A stretch of DNA of 27,238 nt, taken from positions 21,040 to 48,277 of the forward strand of contig NW_005434435.1 in NCBI RefSeq assembly GCF_000315625.1, given 5' to 3'. Shown here piece after piece: positions 11,150 through 19,939 of this stretch; positions within the stretch are counted from its first letter, which is position 1, and every line of letters begins with the position of its first letter. Position numbers and translations under genes: made by a program. The notes below the pieces were generated by a model, which made no database searches, was not told where the DNA came from, and worked only from the letters and a program-made list of their open reading frames with translations. This DNA is from Guillardia theta CCMP2712 (taxonomy: Eukaryota; Cryptophyceae; Pyrenomonadales; Geminigeraceae).

Positions 11150-14100
11150 TCACTCGGCATCGCGTCGCTCGAGCACGGACCTGAGCCGTCGGCCCGCCTC
11201 AGAAGCACGGGTGTCGGGGATGTTGGGAGGCAAGGCGGCGCCTCGGAGCCGTCGGATGCGTCGGATGTTGTACGAGTTGTTGCTAGCAAGGCTGCTCAGA
11301 GCCTCCATCGCGCTATCCTCCAACCACCCGCTGCCCTCATGCCTTTGCATCGCCCTCACTACCGCCTCGATCGCTCCCGCCTCCCGCGCCCGCGCCTGGC
11401 TGTCTGCCATGCCCTCTGTCATGCTGCGCAAGGCCTTGCATCCGTCACGCGGTATCCATCGGTCGCCTGCGTGCGTGGACATGGCGCTGTCGACGGCCTC
11501 GATCGCTCCCGCCTCCCGCGCCCGCGCCTGGCTGTCTGCCATGCCCTCCGTCATGCTGCGCAAGGCCCTGCATGCGTGACACTGTAGCCATCGGTCGTCC
11601 ACATGTGTGGACATGGCGCTGTCGACGGCCTCGATCGCTCCCGCCTCTCGAGCCCGCGCCTGGCTGTCTGCCATGCCCTCCGTCATGCTGCGCAAGGCCT
11701 TGCATGCGTCACACTGTAGCCATCGGTCGTTAACATGTGTGGACATGGCGCTGACGACGGCCTCGATCGCTCCTGCCGCCCGCGCCCGCGCCTGGCTGTC
11801 AGCCATGCCCTCCGTCATGCTCTCAAGGGCTTCGCATGCTGACCACTGCAAGCACATCTCGTCTGCGTGCGTGGACATGGCGCTGACGACGGCCTCGATC
11901 GCTCCCGCCTCCCGCGCCCGCGCCTGGCTGTCTGCCATGCCCTCCGTCATGCTGCGCAAGGCCTTGCATCCATCATTTTGTAGCCATTTCTTGTCTGCGT
12001 GCGTGGACATGGCACCGACGACGGCCTCGATCGCTCCCGCCTGCATGGCCGGGAGCTTGTTCTGCTCGTGGCCCTTGGCTATCGCTGTCATCACTTGGCA
12101 TAGACCTTGCTGTATCTTCGCGTTGCTCTGGTGCCTGGTCATGGCGCTGACGACGGCCTCGATCGCTTTCGCATCTCTCGCTGTGCCCTGGTATCGGAAG
12201 TACTGCATTGTGTACTTTAGGGCCCAGCACGCAGCCTGCTGCACTTTCAAGTCGTCCGCGTGCCTATCGAGGCATCTCATGACGGCCTCGATCGCTCCCG
12301 CCTCCCGCGCCCGCGCCTGACTCTCATCCCTGAAGCTGATAGTGTTGTCCAGGGCCTCGCACGCAGCTTGCTGTACCCCCGCGTGGTCTGCATGCGTGGA
12401 CATGGCGCTGACGACGGCCTCGATCGCTCCCGCCTCTCGTGCCCGCGCCTGGCTCTCTTCGATGTGATCGACTATATGCTTCAGTGCCCAGCAAGCAGCT
12501 TGCTGTACCCCCGCGTCGTCCGCGTGCGTGGACATGGCGCTGACGACGGCCTCGATCGCTCCCGCCTCTCGTGCCCGCGCCTGGCTCTCATCTCTGAAGC
12601 TGATAGTGTAGTCCAGGGCCTCGCACGCAGCCTGCTGTACCCCCGCGTGGTCTGCATGCGTGGACATGGCGCTGACGACGGCCTCGATCGCTCCCGCCTC
12701 CGACGCCCGCGCCTTGCTCTTTTTGATGAAACTGACGGTATGTCGCAGGGCCCAGCACGCAGCCTGCTGTACCCCCGCGTCGTCCGCGTGCGTGGTCATG
12801 GCGCTGACGACGGCCTCGATCGCTCCCGCCTCTCGCACCATGACTTTGTCAGCCTACCCGTTCCGAGCCATGCTGACCAAGGCTTCGCACGCAGCTTGCT
12901 GTACCTCCGCGAGAGCCTCGTACGTCCTCATCTCCTGCATCACCGCCTCTATGCTGTCGTCAGCTCCCGTCCTCAGCAGCCTCCATGCCTCCCTTGCCGG
13001 CTGCCCTACCGCTGCCGACGCCCCGACCGGCAGCGCCTGAGCTCTCGTCCTCAGCGAGCTGAGAGCGTCGCTGCCCGTGGACTCCAAGGCGGTGCAAGCT
13101 GACCCTTGCAGCTCCACGAGCTCTGCGTACTTGCGCTTCCTGACTCTCCTCGCCACCGCCTTGACACCTCCCCCCGCTGCCTCTCCGATCCTTCTCCTAC
13201 CTCGGCATAGCGACTGGTTGCCGGCCCCTGCCCGCTGCTGTCCAGGCGTCCTGTCTGACCCTGTCCATGCAGCAGCCCCCTCACCCCCCTCCGCTCCGGC
13301 TCTTCCTACAGCTACCGCAAGCTCGGCGAACCTCGGGCGGTCCTCCTCCCTCGTCGCCCAGCAGCTCTCCAGCAAGGCCCACAACCCGTCCGGGCATCTT
13401 CCGAGGAGGTGCTCTCGAGGCAGCCTCCCACCCCCGCACACGTACCCGATCACAGTCGGGTCCGTCATGGGGTAGTAGGGGGTCATGCCCGAGGTCAGGA
13501 TCTCCCAGCACGTGACCCCGTAGGCCCACACGTCGCTCTTCTCCGAGCACCGGCCTCTCTGCATCGACTCTGGGGGCATGTAGCGCACCGGCAGCGCTCG
13601 CCCCGCTACCCTCCCGTCACTCTCGTCCACCAGCTCCCCTGCCCGCCCGTACCCCGCCACCTTCACCGACGTCCTCCCCACGTCCTCCTTGTCGAAGCCC
13701 ATGACCAGCACGTGCCGAGCCGCGAGGTCCCGGTGCACGACCCGCTGCTCAGCCAGGTGCTCCATGCCCTGCGCGATCTGCTCCATCATCGCCGTCTGGT
13801 GCCCTCGCGTCACCTGCCCCGCCAGCCTCCCCAGCAGAGCCTCTCTCAGCGACCCCAGCTCGGCGAGCTCGGTCAGCAGCAGGGGACAGCCGTCGGCGTC
13901 CTGGCTCTGCCCCATGTAGCGTACAAGCCGAGGATGCGGCCCGAGCTGAGCATGACCGCGGCTTGTCTGCCGCCGTCGTCTTGCATGAGCTTGAGCACGG
14001 CTACCTTGATCTTGCCGGGCCCTGCCCTCCTTCCTTGCACGCGGAGGTGACCTATGTAGAGGGTCTGGGAGGAGCCTGCTGTGATAGGCTGCCCCTCCAT

Positions 14101-14358
14101 CTCCACGTCGTGGCTGGGGACGAGCAGCGCGTGTCGCTCCTGCCACTCCTGGATGGCGCTGCGGAGAGCGAGGTTGGGTACAAGGTGGTTAGAGGGGAGG
14201 AGGACGCCGGTGAGGGGGCTGGAGAGACGATGGCGGAGCCAGGTCTCGATGGAGGATCTCTGGTAGGTGTGGCCATCGCAGCAGGTGACAGGGTCGGTCA
14301 TGAGCGCCATGCTGATGGGGCAGAAGAAGGACCGTAGCGCTCCCTGGTCCGCTGCCAT
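11150..14358 (-). CDS. U-box, kinase-like and armadillo-repeat fusion protein, interrupted by a frameshift and an in-frame TAG
   Basis: The ATG at 14358 gives MAADQ, then a U-box (FFCPISMALM, TDPV, DGHTYQRSSIETWL, SPLTG, LVPNLALRSAIQEW; about residues 11-73), the E2-binding fold of ubiquitin ligases. A kinase-like domain follows with VAVLKL, HPRLVRYMG, GSLREAL, HRDLAARHVLV, RYMPPES, SEKSDVWAYGVTCWE and a CW-DRP ending. The DFG position reads GYG, so the metal-binding Asp is missing. After a basic linker come about thirteen armadillo-type units of 44 residues (GAIEAVVSAM, HADDAGVQQAACWAL) to a stop at 11150. The frame shifts by one base near 13940-13950, between VMLS and QLGPHPRL. A TAG at 12856-12854 then interrupts the first armadillo unit, although the same frame continues. 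No GT-AG intron removes either break. It is a pseudogene, an error-bearing assembly, or two shorter products. The likely role is substrate tagging by ubiquitin, with the armadillo part binding partners. Confidence 0.75.
11290..12840 (-). repeat. Twelve armadillo-type repeats of 132 bp
   Basis: A core such as gacggcctcgatcgctcc recurs about every 132 bases on the plus strand, encoding 44-residue units that start EAGAIEAVV. Two subfamilies are visible. The units nearest the kinase-like domain use HADxAGVQQAAC, while later ones use LQ-C-ALRSMTEGMADSQARA. Within the first group, units ending CWALKHIV and CEALDNTISF alternate, giving a higher-order period of 264 bases. One more unit lies on the far side of the TAG at 12856. 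Confidence 0.88.
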
Positions 14359-14399
14359 GGCGGGGCAGAGGAGCGAGGGGAGGTGAAGGGAGGGGATAG

Positions 14400-14636
14400 G
14401 GGGGTACGTGCAGCGAGGGAGAGAGGGGGTGCGAGGCCGGTCTAGGGAGGGGTAGGGGGTGGTAGGAGGAGGGGAGAGGAGGGAGGAGGGGTGGTCCAAA
14501 AAAGAAAAGGGAGTGTAAAACTAAAAAAAAGAAGGATATGTCTTGTTGCTGCCTTTTGTGTGCGATGGTATCTTGCGGGTATGTGTTGTTGCTGCCTTTT
14601 GAGCATTTGGTACTGATGGTCTGAGGCGGATGGCTC
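14400..14636 (+). repeat. Dispersed repeat, copy A
   Basis: It begins ggggtacgtgcagcgaggg and continues through a G-rich segment, ggtggtccaaaaaagaaaag, gtgtaaaac and a 43-bp tandem unit (gtcttgttgctgcc at 14540, gtgttgttgctgcc at 14583) to ctgaggcggatggct. Copy B at 17524 matches it almost base for base, in the same orientation. Copy A lacks a segment of about 25 bases containing ctaatcctacc and one 43-bp unit. It ends about 42 bases before the ATG of the U-box gene, so it contains that gene's leader or promoter. Confidence 0.85.
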
Positions 14637-14655
14637 CGTTATCAAGAGGAGGAGA

Positions 14656-14840
14656 TCATCTAGGGGGTGCCGAGAACTGAGTCATCTAGGGGGGTGGGGG
14701 TGGAATCCTTCCTACCGAGAACTGTGTCATCTAGGGGGTGGGGGTGGAATCCTACCGAGAACTGTGTCATCTAGGGGGTGGGGGTGGAATCCTACCGAGA
14801 ACTGTGTCATCTAGGGGGTGGGGGTGGAATCCTACCGAGA
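14656..14840 (+). repeat. 40-bp minisatellite
   Basis: The word cctaccgaga occurs at 14711, 14751, 14791 and 14831, an exact period of 40. A diverged, shorter unit lies at 14656-14710. The unit holds tcatctagggggtggg and ggaatcctaccgagaac. The ctagggggtgg and aatcctacc words also occur in the dispersed repeat copies, so the minisatellite may have grown from part of that family. Confidence 0.92.
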
Positions 14841-15065
14841 AGACGGGCATGTCGCTTGTTTCTTTTGTCGGCGGCCTCAAGCAGAGGAGCTCTTCTGGCC
14901 TGCTGCGCTTGTCGAGGTAGGCGATTGTGAAACATGGATGGGTGATCGGAGGTGAAGCCGGCGAGTAGAGGAGTGTGACGCAGCAGGAGTGAGGTGCCAT
15001 AGATAGTGAGTCTGTGAGCGGAGGATCGGGAGGATTTCGCGGAGAGAGATTGAAGTGTCTGTTGC

Positions 15066-16142
15066 ATGCTGACGGTTGCTTCTTTATGGTTTGCCAGTGC
15101 AATGAAGCATGAAGCAAGCAAGGCTTTCGAGGGACGTGCGGAGCGGAGAGCAAACGGCACGACAGGTAGAGGTCCGCAGTTGCCTGATCGTGAGAAACAA
15201 GACAATCAAAGTCGGTTTGCATGGAGTCATGACCGGTCACACACGAAGAAAAGGCAGGCAGATGTCGCAGGAAACGAGATCGAGATCGCGAGGGCATCCA
15301 AGTTAGTCGACCAGACAGCCAAAAGCTTGTCGTTGCGCAAGAGAGAGGCTGAGCTGAAGGAGGCTGAGGTCACAGGAGACGAGATCGAGATCGCAGACGC
15401 CCTCCTGAGAGTCAGGGAGGCAGAGCTGGAGGAGGCTGAGGTCACAGGAGACGAGATCGAGATCGCGAAGGCACGCAAGTTAGTCAACAAGGCATGGCTA
15501 AGCTTGTCGTTGCGCAAGAGAGAGGCTGAGCTGGAGGAGGCTGAGGTCACAGGAGACGAGATCGAGATCCTCAAGGCACGAATCAGGGTCAGGGAGGCAG
15601 AGCTGGAGGAGGCTGAGGTCACAGGAGACGAGATCGAGATCCTCAAGGCACGAATCAGGGTCAGGGAGGCAGAGCTGGAGGAGGCTGAGGTCACAGGAGA
15701 CGAGATCGAGATCCTCAAGGCACGAATCAGGGTCAGGGAGGCAGAGCTGGAGGAGGCTGAGGTCACAGGAGACGAGATCGAGATCGCAGAGGCCCTTCTT
15801 GCCCTCAGGATGGCAGAGCTGGAGGAGGTTTGGCTGAGAGGAGGCCAGATAAAGTTCGAAAGGGCAGTCGAGCTAGCCAGGCAGGCAAGCATAAGCTTGT
15901 CGTTGCTCAGGAGGACGGCAGAGCTGAAGGAGATTGAGGACACAGGAGACGAGATCGAGATCGCAAAGGCGCGTTCCAGACTGACACAAGCAGAGCTTGA
16001 CGAGGCGAAGATCAAAGGAGACAAGATTAAGATTGCAGGGGCATATCTCAAGTACAGGAAGACATACCTCGATATGATTCAAGTCACAGGAGACGAGATC
16101 AAGATCGCAGACGCCCTCCTGACAGTCAGGAAGCAGAGCTGA
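15066..16142 (+). CDS. GDEIEI helical-repeat protein, frame-broken just before an assembly gap
   Basis: I do not recognise the family. From the ATG at 15066 there are about 65 residues without repeats, then units of 24 residues (GDEIEILKARIRV followed by REAELEEAEVT) mixed with 35-residue units that carry an insert like LVNKAWLSLSLRK. All positions are heptad-like, charged and helical, so a long helical hairpin or TPR-like solenoid is likely. No signal peptide or membrane segment is visible. The units at about 15550-15765 are three near-identical 72-bp copies. The stop at 16140 follows two one-base losses relative to the repeat consensus, 35 bases before the N run. The true protein therefore probably continues through the gap into the units at 16347-16740. 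Function is unknown; protein binding is a guess. Confidence 0.6.
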   Translation: MLTVASLWFASAMKHEASKAFEGRAERRANGTTGRGPQLPDREKQDNQSRFAWSHDRSHTKKRQADVAGNEIEIARASKLVDQTAKSLSLRKREAELKEAEVTGDEIEIADALLRVREAELEEAEVTGDEIEIAKARKLVNKAWLSLSLRKREAELEEAEVTGDEIEILKARIRVREAELEEAEVTGDEIEILKARIRVREAELEEAEVTGDEIEILKARIRVREAELEEAEVTGDEIEIAEALLALRMAELEEVWLRGGQIKFERAVELARQASISLSLLRRTAELKEIEDTGDEIEIAKARSRLTQAELDEAKIKGDKIKIAGAYLKYRKTYLDMIQVTGDEIKIADALLTVRKQS

Positions 16143-16177
16143 GGAGGCTGAGGACACAGGAGACGAGATCGAGATCG

Positions 16178-16346
16178 NNNNNNNNNNNNNNNNNNNNNNN
16201 NNNNNNNNNNNNNNNNNNNNNNNNNNNNNNNNNNNNNNNNNNNNNNNNNNNNNNNNNNNNNNNNNNNNNNNNNNNNNNNNNNNNNNNNNNNNNNNNNNNN
16301 NNNNNNNNNNNNNNNNNNNNNNNNNNNNNNNNNNNNNNNNNNNNNN
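16178..16346. other. Assembly gap (169 N)
   Basis: The run of N lies inside the GDEIEI repeat array, with the same repeat on both sides. Near-identical repeats commonly make assemblies fail, so the true length is unknown and the frames on the two sides cannot be compared. Confidence 0.99.
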
Positions 16347-16740
16347 CGAGATCGCGAGGGCATCCAAGTTAGTCGACCAGGCATGGTTGCGCACGAGAGA
16401 GGCTGAGCTGAAGAAGGCTGAGGACACAGGAGACGAGATCGAGATCGCAGACGCCCTCTTTAGCGTCAGGGTCGCAGAGCTGAAGGAGGCTGAGGACACA
16501 GGAGACGAGATCGAGATCGCGAGGGCATCCAAGTTAGTCAACCAGGCATGGCTAAGCTTGTCGTCGCACAAGAGAGAGGCTTAGCTTGACAAGGCTCGAG
16601 GTACAGGAGACGAGATCGAGATCGCGAGGGCACGCGAGTCAGTGGATGAGGCAGAGCTATGCTACTTTGTGCGCAAGACGGGGGCAGAACTGGAGTAGGC
16701 TCAAGGCCCTGGAGACAAGATCAAGCTCAGGCCACCTATA
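16347..16740 (+). pseudogene. 3' end of the GDEIEI repeat array, decaying, with in-frame stops
   Basis: The frame continues the repeat family (REAELKKAEDTGDEIEIADA, then ARASKLVNQAWLSLSSHKREA) to a TAG at 16582, where the consensus has GAG. Recognisable repeat persists in the same frame after it (LDKARGTGDEIEIARARESV, then KTGAELE) to a second TAG near 16696 and further to AQGPGDKIKLR. Either the gene truly ends at 16584 with relic units beyond it, or it is a pseudogene. Confidence 0.6.
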
Positions 16741-16759
16741 CATGAAGCTGACCACGGCT

Positions 16760-17054
16760 GACTCTCTATATCATGTATCCCCCACTTCACGTTGCATATG
16801 TGCAGCACCACCCCGTACACCCTCATCCGCCTCCTCCCCTTCCACACTGTGGCTCTTCTATCTCGTGAATCCTCTTGCGCCTCCTCGCTGAGCTGCCTCT
16901 GGTAGAGGACATCCATCTTCTCCCAGTCCGCCTCCCCTCCTCGCATCCTCGTTTTACCCAGGTTTCCATCGCCTCTGCCTGCGTCTCTGCTGAAGCCCTT
17001 CACGCTCCCCACGGGGTCTCCGTCCCTCTTTCCTCCCACCAGCCTGCACCACAC
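16760..17054 (-). other. Possible coding exon, unrecognised
   Basis: The minus strand has an open frame with a plausible coding look (EADWEKMDVLYQRQLSEE, then RRRMRVYGVVLHICNVKW). I recognise no family, see no convincing start, and cannot place splice sites with confidence. A plus-strand frame overlaps it. I list it because the codon pattern is better than in the flanking sequence; it could equally be chance. Confidence 0.25.
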
Positions 17055-17523
17055 CCGGTACGACTCCCTCCTTTCACACCCCCCGCCGTCGGACCCCCTT
17101 ATGTCCCCCTTATGGACCCCCTTATGACCCCCTTATGTCGACTTGCGCTGCTTGTTACAGTGAGGCGACTGCTTGCCAACATTTGCCGTGATTGTTTTCC
17201 TACTCAGACATTATGCACATCGACATCATCATAGTGGGAGTGAAAGGACGCAACTTGGCCAATCCACAGACGTATTCTGCTATTCTTATCCTCCCATCAC
17301 CTTGTGTATCCTTTGAGATTTTTGGTGACCATTTTCATACATTCTTTGGTATCACTTAGATCATGTTGAAGTCGGGTCTCATGCTGTTGGACGAGCCAGC
17401 GAGATCAGCGGATACAAGTGACGAAAGATTTTCATGTCAACTCCCTCTGAGGTGTTTTCTGTCTGCAGCAATCTTGACGACGATGCCAAAGAGACGGCCA
17501 ACATTGCTTTCTCTGCTGTTAAA
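17055..17523. other. Gene-poor stretch with a short tandem repeat
   Basis: A short repeat of the type cccccttatg occurs four times at about 17095-17137. The rest shows no coding pattern. Confidence 0.5.
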
Positions 17524-17823
17524 GGGGGTACGTGCAGCGAGGGAGCGAGGGGGTGCGAGGCCGGTCTAGGGAGGGGTAGGGGGTGGTACGAGGAGGGGAG
17601 AGGAGGGAGGAGGGGTGGTCCAAAAAAGAAAAGCTAATCCTACCAGCGGCTACGGGGGGAGTGTAAAACCCAAAAAAAAGAAGAAGTCTTGTTGCTGCCT
17701 TTTGTGTGCGATGGTATCTTGTGGGTATGTGTTGTTGCTGCCTTCTGTGTGAGATGGTATCTTCCGGGTATGTCTTGTTGCTGCCTTTTGTGCATTTGCT
17801 GCTGATTGGCTGAGGCGGGTGGC
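17524..17823 (+). repeat. Dispersed repeat, copy B (longest copy)
   Basis: The sequence matches copy A at 14400-14636 in the same orientation, starting gggggtacgtgcagcgaggg. It adds ctaatcctaccagcggctac and carries the 43-bp unit at 17686, 17729 and a partial at 17772. No U-box gene accompanies it. Instead it abuts the AT-richer island that starts near 17850. It looks like a mobile or duplicated leader sequence, with no coding capacity that I can see. Confidence 0.85.
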
Positions 17824-17858
17824 TTTCTACTAGGGAGAGGACCAAGGGGGCTGGGCAT

Positions 17859-18378
17859 ACAGAGCTGCAGGATCTAAGGATAGGTTGCAATCATTTCAAG
17901 ATATCTGATCAAGAAATGACAAGGTTGATGTCTGATGTGGAAAAAACGGCAATGAATCCTTTGATTGTGAAGTTCAACAAGATCAATCTTGAGAACTCTT
18001 GCTTGAGTGACGTCAAGGACATCATCTTTGATAGGTACATGGAGTTATGCAAGACAGAGATCGAGGAATTCAACCGTGCCAACTTATTGTCCTCGTACTG
18101 ATCTTAACTTAACTTATTGTCCTCGTACTGATTTTAACTTAACTTTTAATTATTTTGTATGGAGATGCTCTACATGTAATGATGTGTTTGAGCACCTCCA
18201 CGCAAGAGAAACCATAGCATATCGCGATGGACGCTGGAAAGAGGAGCGACACTGCAAGAGATGTTGTGAAGAGGAGCTCGAGTTCTCATGCTGCTATTGT
18301 GGAATCATATACAATCTGTGTAATGGATATGATGAGGACTATTGCTCATATGGTTGCAGGTCTGCAGACGAATGGTAG
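17859..18378 (+). pseudogene. Fragment of a cysteine-rich zinc-finger-like gene, frame changed by a 30-bp duplication
   Basis: The sequence is AT-richer than its surroundings. A first frame, open from before 17859, reads ELQDLRIGCNHFKISDQEM (ATG at 17916) and then DVKDIIFDRYMELCKTEIEE, ending at a TGA within a 30-bp tandem duplication (18081-18140). A second frame from about 18160 to the TAG at 18376 encodes WRCSTCNDVFEHL, KRCCEEELEFSCCYCG and YCSYGC. Paired Cys-x2-Cys and His-Cys residues suggest one or two zinc sites. Joining the parts needs an intron or a frameshift; no strong donor is visible. The 5' end stops at the dispersed repeat, as if truncated by it. I do not recognise a named family. 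The style recalls large DNA viruses or mobile elements, which is inference only. Confidence 0.45.
18081..18140 (+). repeat. 30-bp tandem duplication
   Basis: The unit aacttattgtcctcgtactg followed by atcttaactt occurs at 18081 and again at 18111, with one base changed. It contains the TGA that ends the first open frame of the zinc-finger-like fragment. Confidence 0.93.
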
Positions 18379-18466
18379 TAGACAATAAGAATCCAGGGGG
18401 TATATTTTACAAACTGTGCACCTTCAATCCAAGCATATTTTTTCATCAATGTTTTGATGTTCATTC

Positions 18467-18649
18467 TTACAAATCTCCAATACACTCTTCGCAATCTAGC
18501 CTTCTTCTCTTGTGGCTACATCGTTCATCTTGTGTCTCGCAGCCCTTACAGTTACACCTTCCGTTGTTGTGGATGCATATAGAGCCACCTCCACACTCCT
18601 TGCATTGGCTCCTTACCCTGTTGTGCTCACATATAGAGCCTTCTCTCCG
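18467..18649 (-). CDS. C-terminal exon or fragment with ICEH-type cysteine/histidine repeats
   Basis: From about 18649 leftwards the minus strand encodes EGSICEHNRVRSQCKECG, GGSICIHNNGRCNCKGC, DERCSHKRRRLDCEEC and IGDL, then TAA at 18469-18467. There is no start codon, and a stop lies just upstream in frame, so this is the last exon of a spliced gene or a relic. The pattern of C-x-H, about six residues, then C-x2-C is a repeated zinc-binding motif that I recall from many protist proteins and from large DNA viruses of protists. It converges with the zinc-finger-like fragment on the plus strand, 88 bases apart. Role unknown. Confidence 0.55.
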   Translation of the reverse strand, partial: RREGSICEHNRVRSQCKECGGGSICIHNNGRCNCKGCETQDERCSHKRRRLDCEECIGDL

Positions 18650-19195
18650 TTATCTACTCTCCTCTCCGCCAGCCTTTTCCTCTGACCTGATCTTCTCTTC
18701 TCTTTGATCTGCTCTCCTTTCACCTGCTTCCCCTCTCCTCTCCTCTCCTCTCCTCTCGTGCAAGATCTTCTTCTCTCCGGTCAGATCTGCTCCACGCAGT
18801 CTCTTCCTTTCCTTCTTTCCGTCTCTTTCCTTCTTCCCCCTTCTCCTCGCTCCTCCATCTCTCTTTACTCGTCCTCTCCCTTGTCCGCTCCTCTTGTCAT
18901 TGCACTCCACTACCTCCCTCCTGTCCATTCCTCTTCTCTCCTTTCTCCCTGCTCTGCTCGTCTCTTCTCCTCCCCTGCTCTCTCCTCTCCCTTCTGTTCC
19001 CTTCGCGTTTCTGATCGCCTTTGTACTCTACTGCCCTCTCCTCTTCCATCCTTACCTCCTCTGCAAGAGGAGAAGCTCTCACCTCCTCTCTCCTCGTCTC
19101 CTCTCTTTCGCTCTCTTATCTTTTATCCTCTCTCCTCTCCCTTGTCGCTCCTTCGCTTCCTCTGACGGTTCGCTCTCTCTCTCTCTCTGCTGACA
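18640..19195. repeat. Long polypyrimidine tract on the plus strand, no gene
   Basis: For about 550 bases the plus strand is mostly C and T, with words such as ctcctctcctctcc and many short variants. Open frames on both strands here have only Ser, Leu and Pro, or Arg, Glu and Gly, and are composition artefacts. Confidence 0.85.
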
Positions 19196-19428
19196 GCTGA
19201 GGCTGGGAGAGAAGCAGCTCGACAGGTAAGAGCAACGAAAGAGAAACGAGAGAAAAGAGAAAACGACAAGGGAAGGGAGAGAGAGAGGGTAAGAAAGGGG
19301 AAGATGAACAAGCCAGTAGACAACGAGAGATGTTTACAAGATGTTTAGGAGAGGGTGAGAAGGAGGGGAAGAGAAAAGAGCAGAATAACGACCAGCAGAA
19401 AGAGAGCGGGAGAGAGAGGGGGGGGGGG

Positions 19429-19490
<62 letters not shown>

Positions 19491-19935
19491 CAGAGACAGA
19501 GAGAGACAGAGAGAGACAGAGAGACAGAGAGACAGAGAGACAGAGAGAGGATAAGACGTGAGGTATGTATGAGGAGACAGACTCGAGTCGATAAAGAGAA
19601 GAGGCAAGCGAGACAGGCAAGAGAAACTCACGAGGAAGAGGAACATCGAATGACAATGCGAGATAAATAGAGGCAAGACAAATCATCAAGAGATGATGTG
19701 CAACACATCACTACATACAGATAGACGAGAAGCTGTACTGCAACAAACATCAAGAAAGTCATATCTAGAGAGAGACAATGAGAAGAAGAAAAAACTAGGA
19801 GGAGGAAGAAAAGGATCAAGAAAATTAAGGAGAGGACGACAAGAAAGAAGCAAAACCAAGATCCAACAACGACATCGGCGAAGGTCTGAGACGAGACAAC
19901 AAGGGATGAGCAAGGGAAGCAGGGAGGTCTGAGAT
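19196..19935. repeat. Polypurine tract with (GA)n and (GACAGA)n microsatellites, no gene
   Basis: The plus strand switches near 19196 from pyrimidine-rich to purine-rich. A G run at about 19420-19430 is followed by (ga)n to about 19470, then (gacaga)n and (gagagaca)n to about 19550. Purine-rich but more mixed sequence continues to about 19930. No coding pattern is visible. Confidence 0.88.
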
Positions 19936-19939
19936 TGAG

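Noticed and set aside
10870-11289. Minus-strand open frame of 139 residues overlapping the end of the armadillo gene
   Set aside because: It is out of frame with the repeats, Ser-rich and without a domain. An alternative C-terminal exon is possible but unsupported.
11339-13102. Plus-strand open frames across the armadillo array
   Set aside because: Shadows of the repeats on the minus strand, without any recognisable domain.
14656-14840. Regular 40-bp repeats as a CRISPR array
   Set aside because: Units are contiguous, with no unique spacers, and the genome is eukaryotic.
15227-16051. Minus-strand open frame of 274 residues rich in Ser, Ala and Ile
   Set aside because: Antisense of the GDEIEI repeat. 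The plus-strand reading has the regular helical pattern and better codon use.
18704-19689. Ser/Leu-rich and Arg/Glu-rich open frames on both strands
   Set aside because: They reflect polypyrimidine and polypurine composition only.
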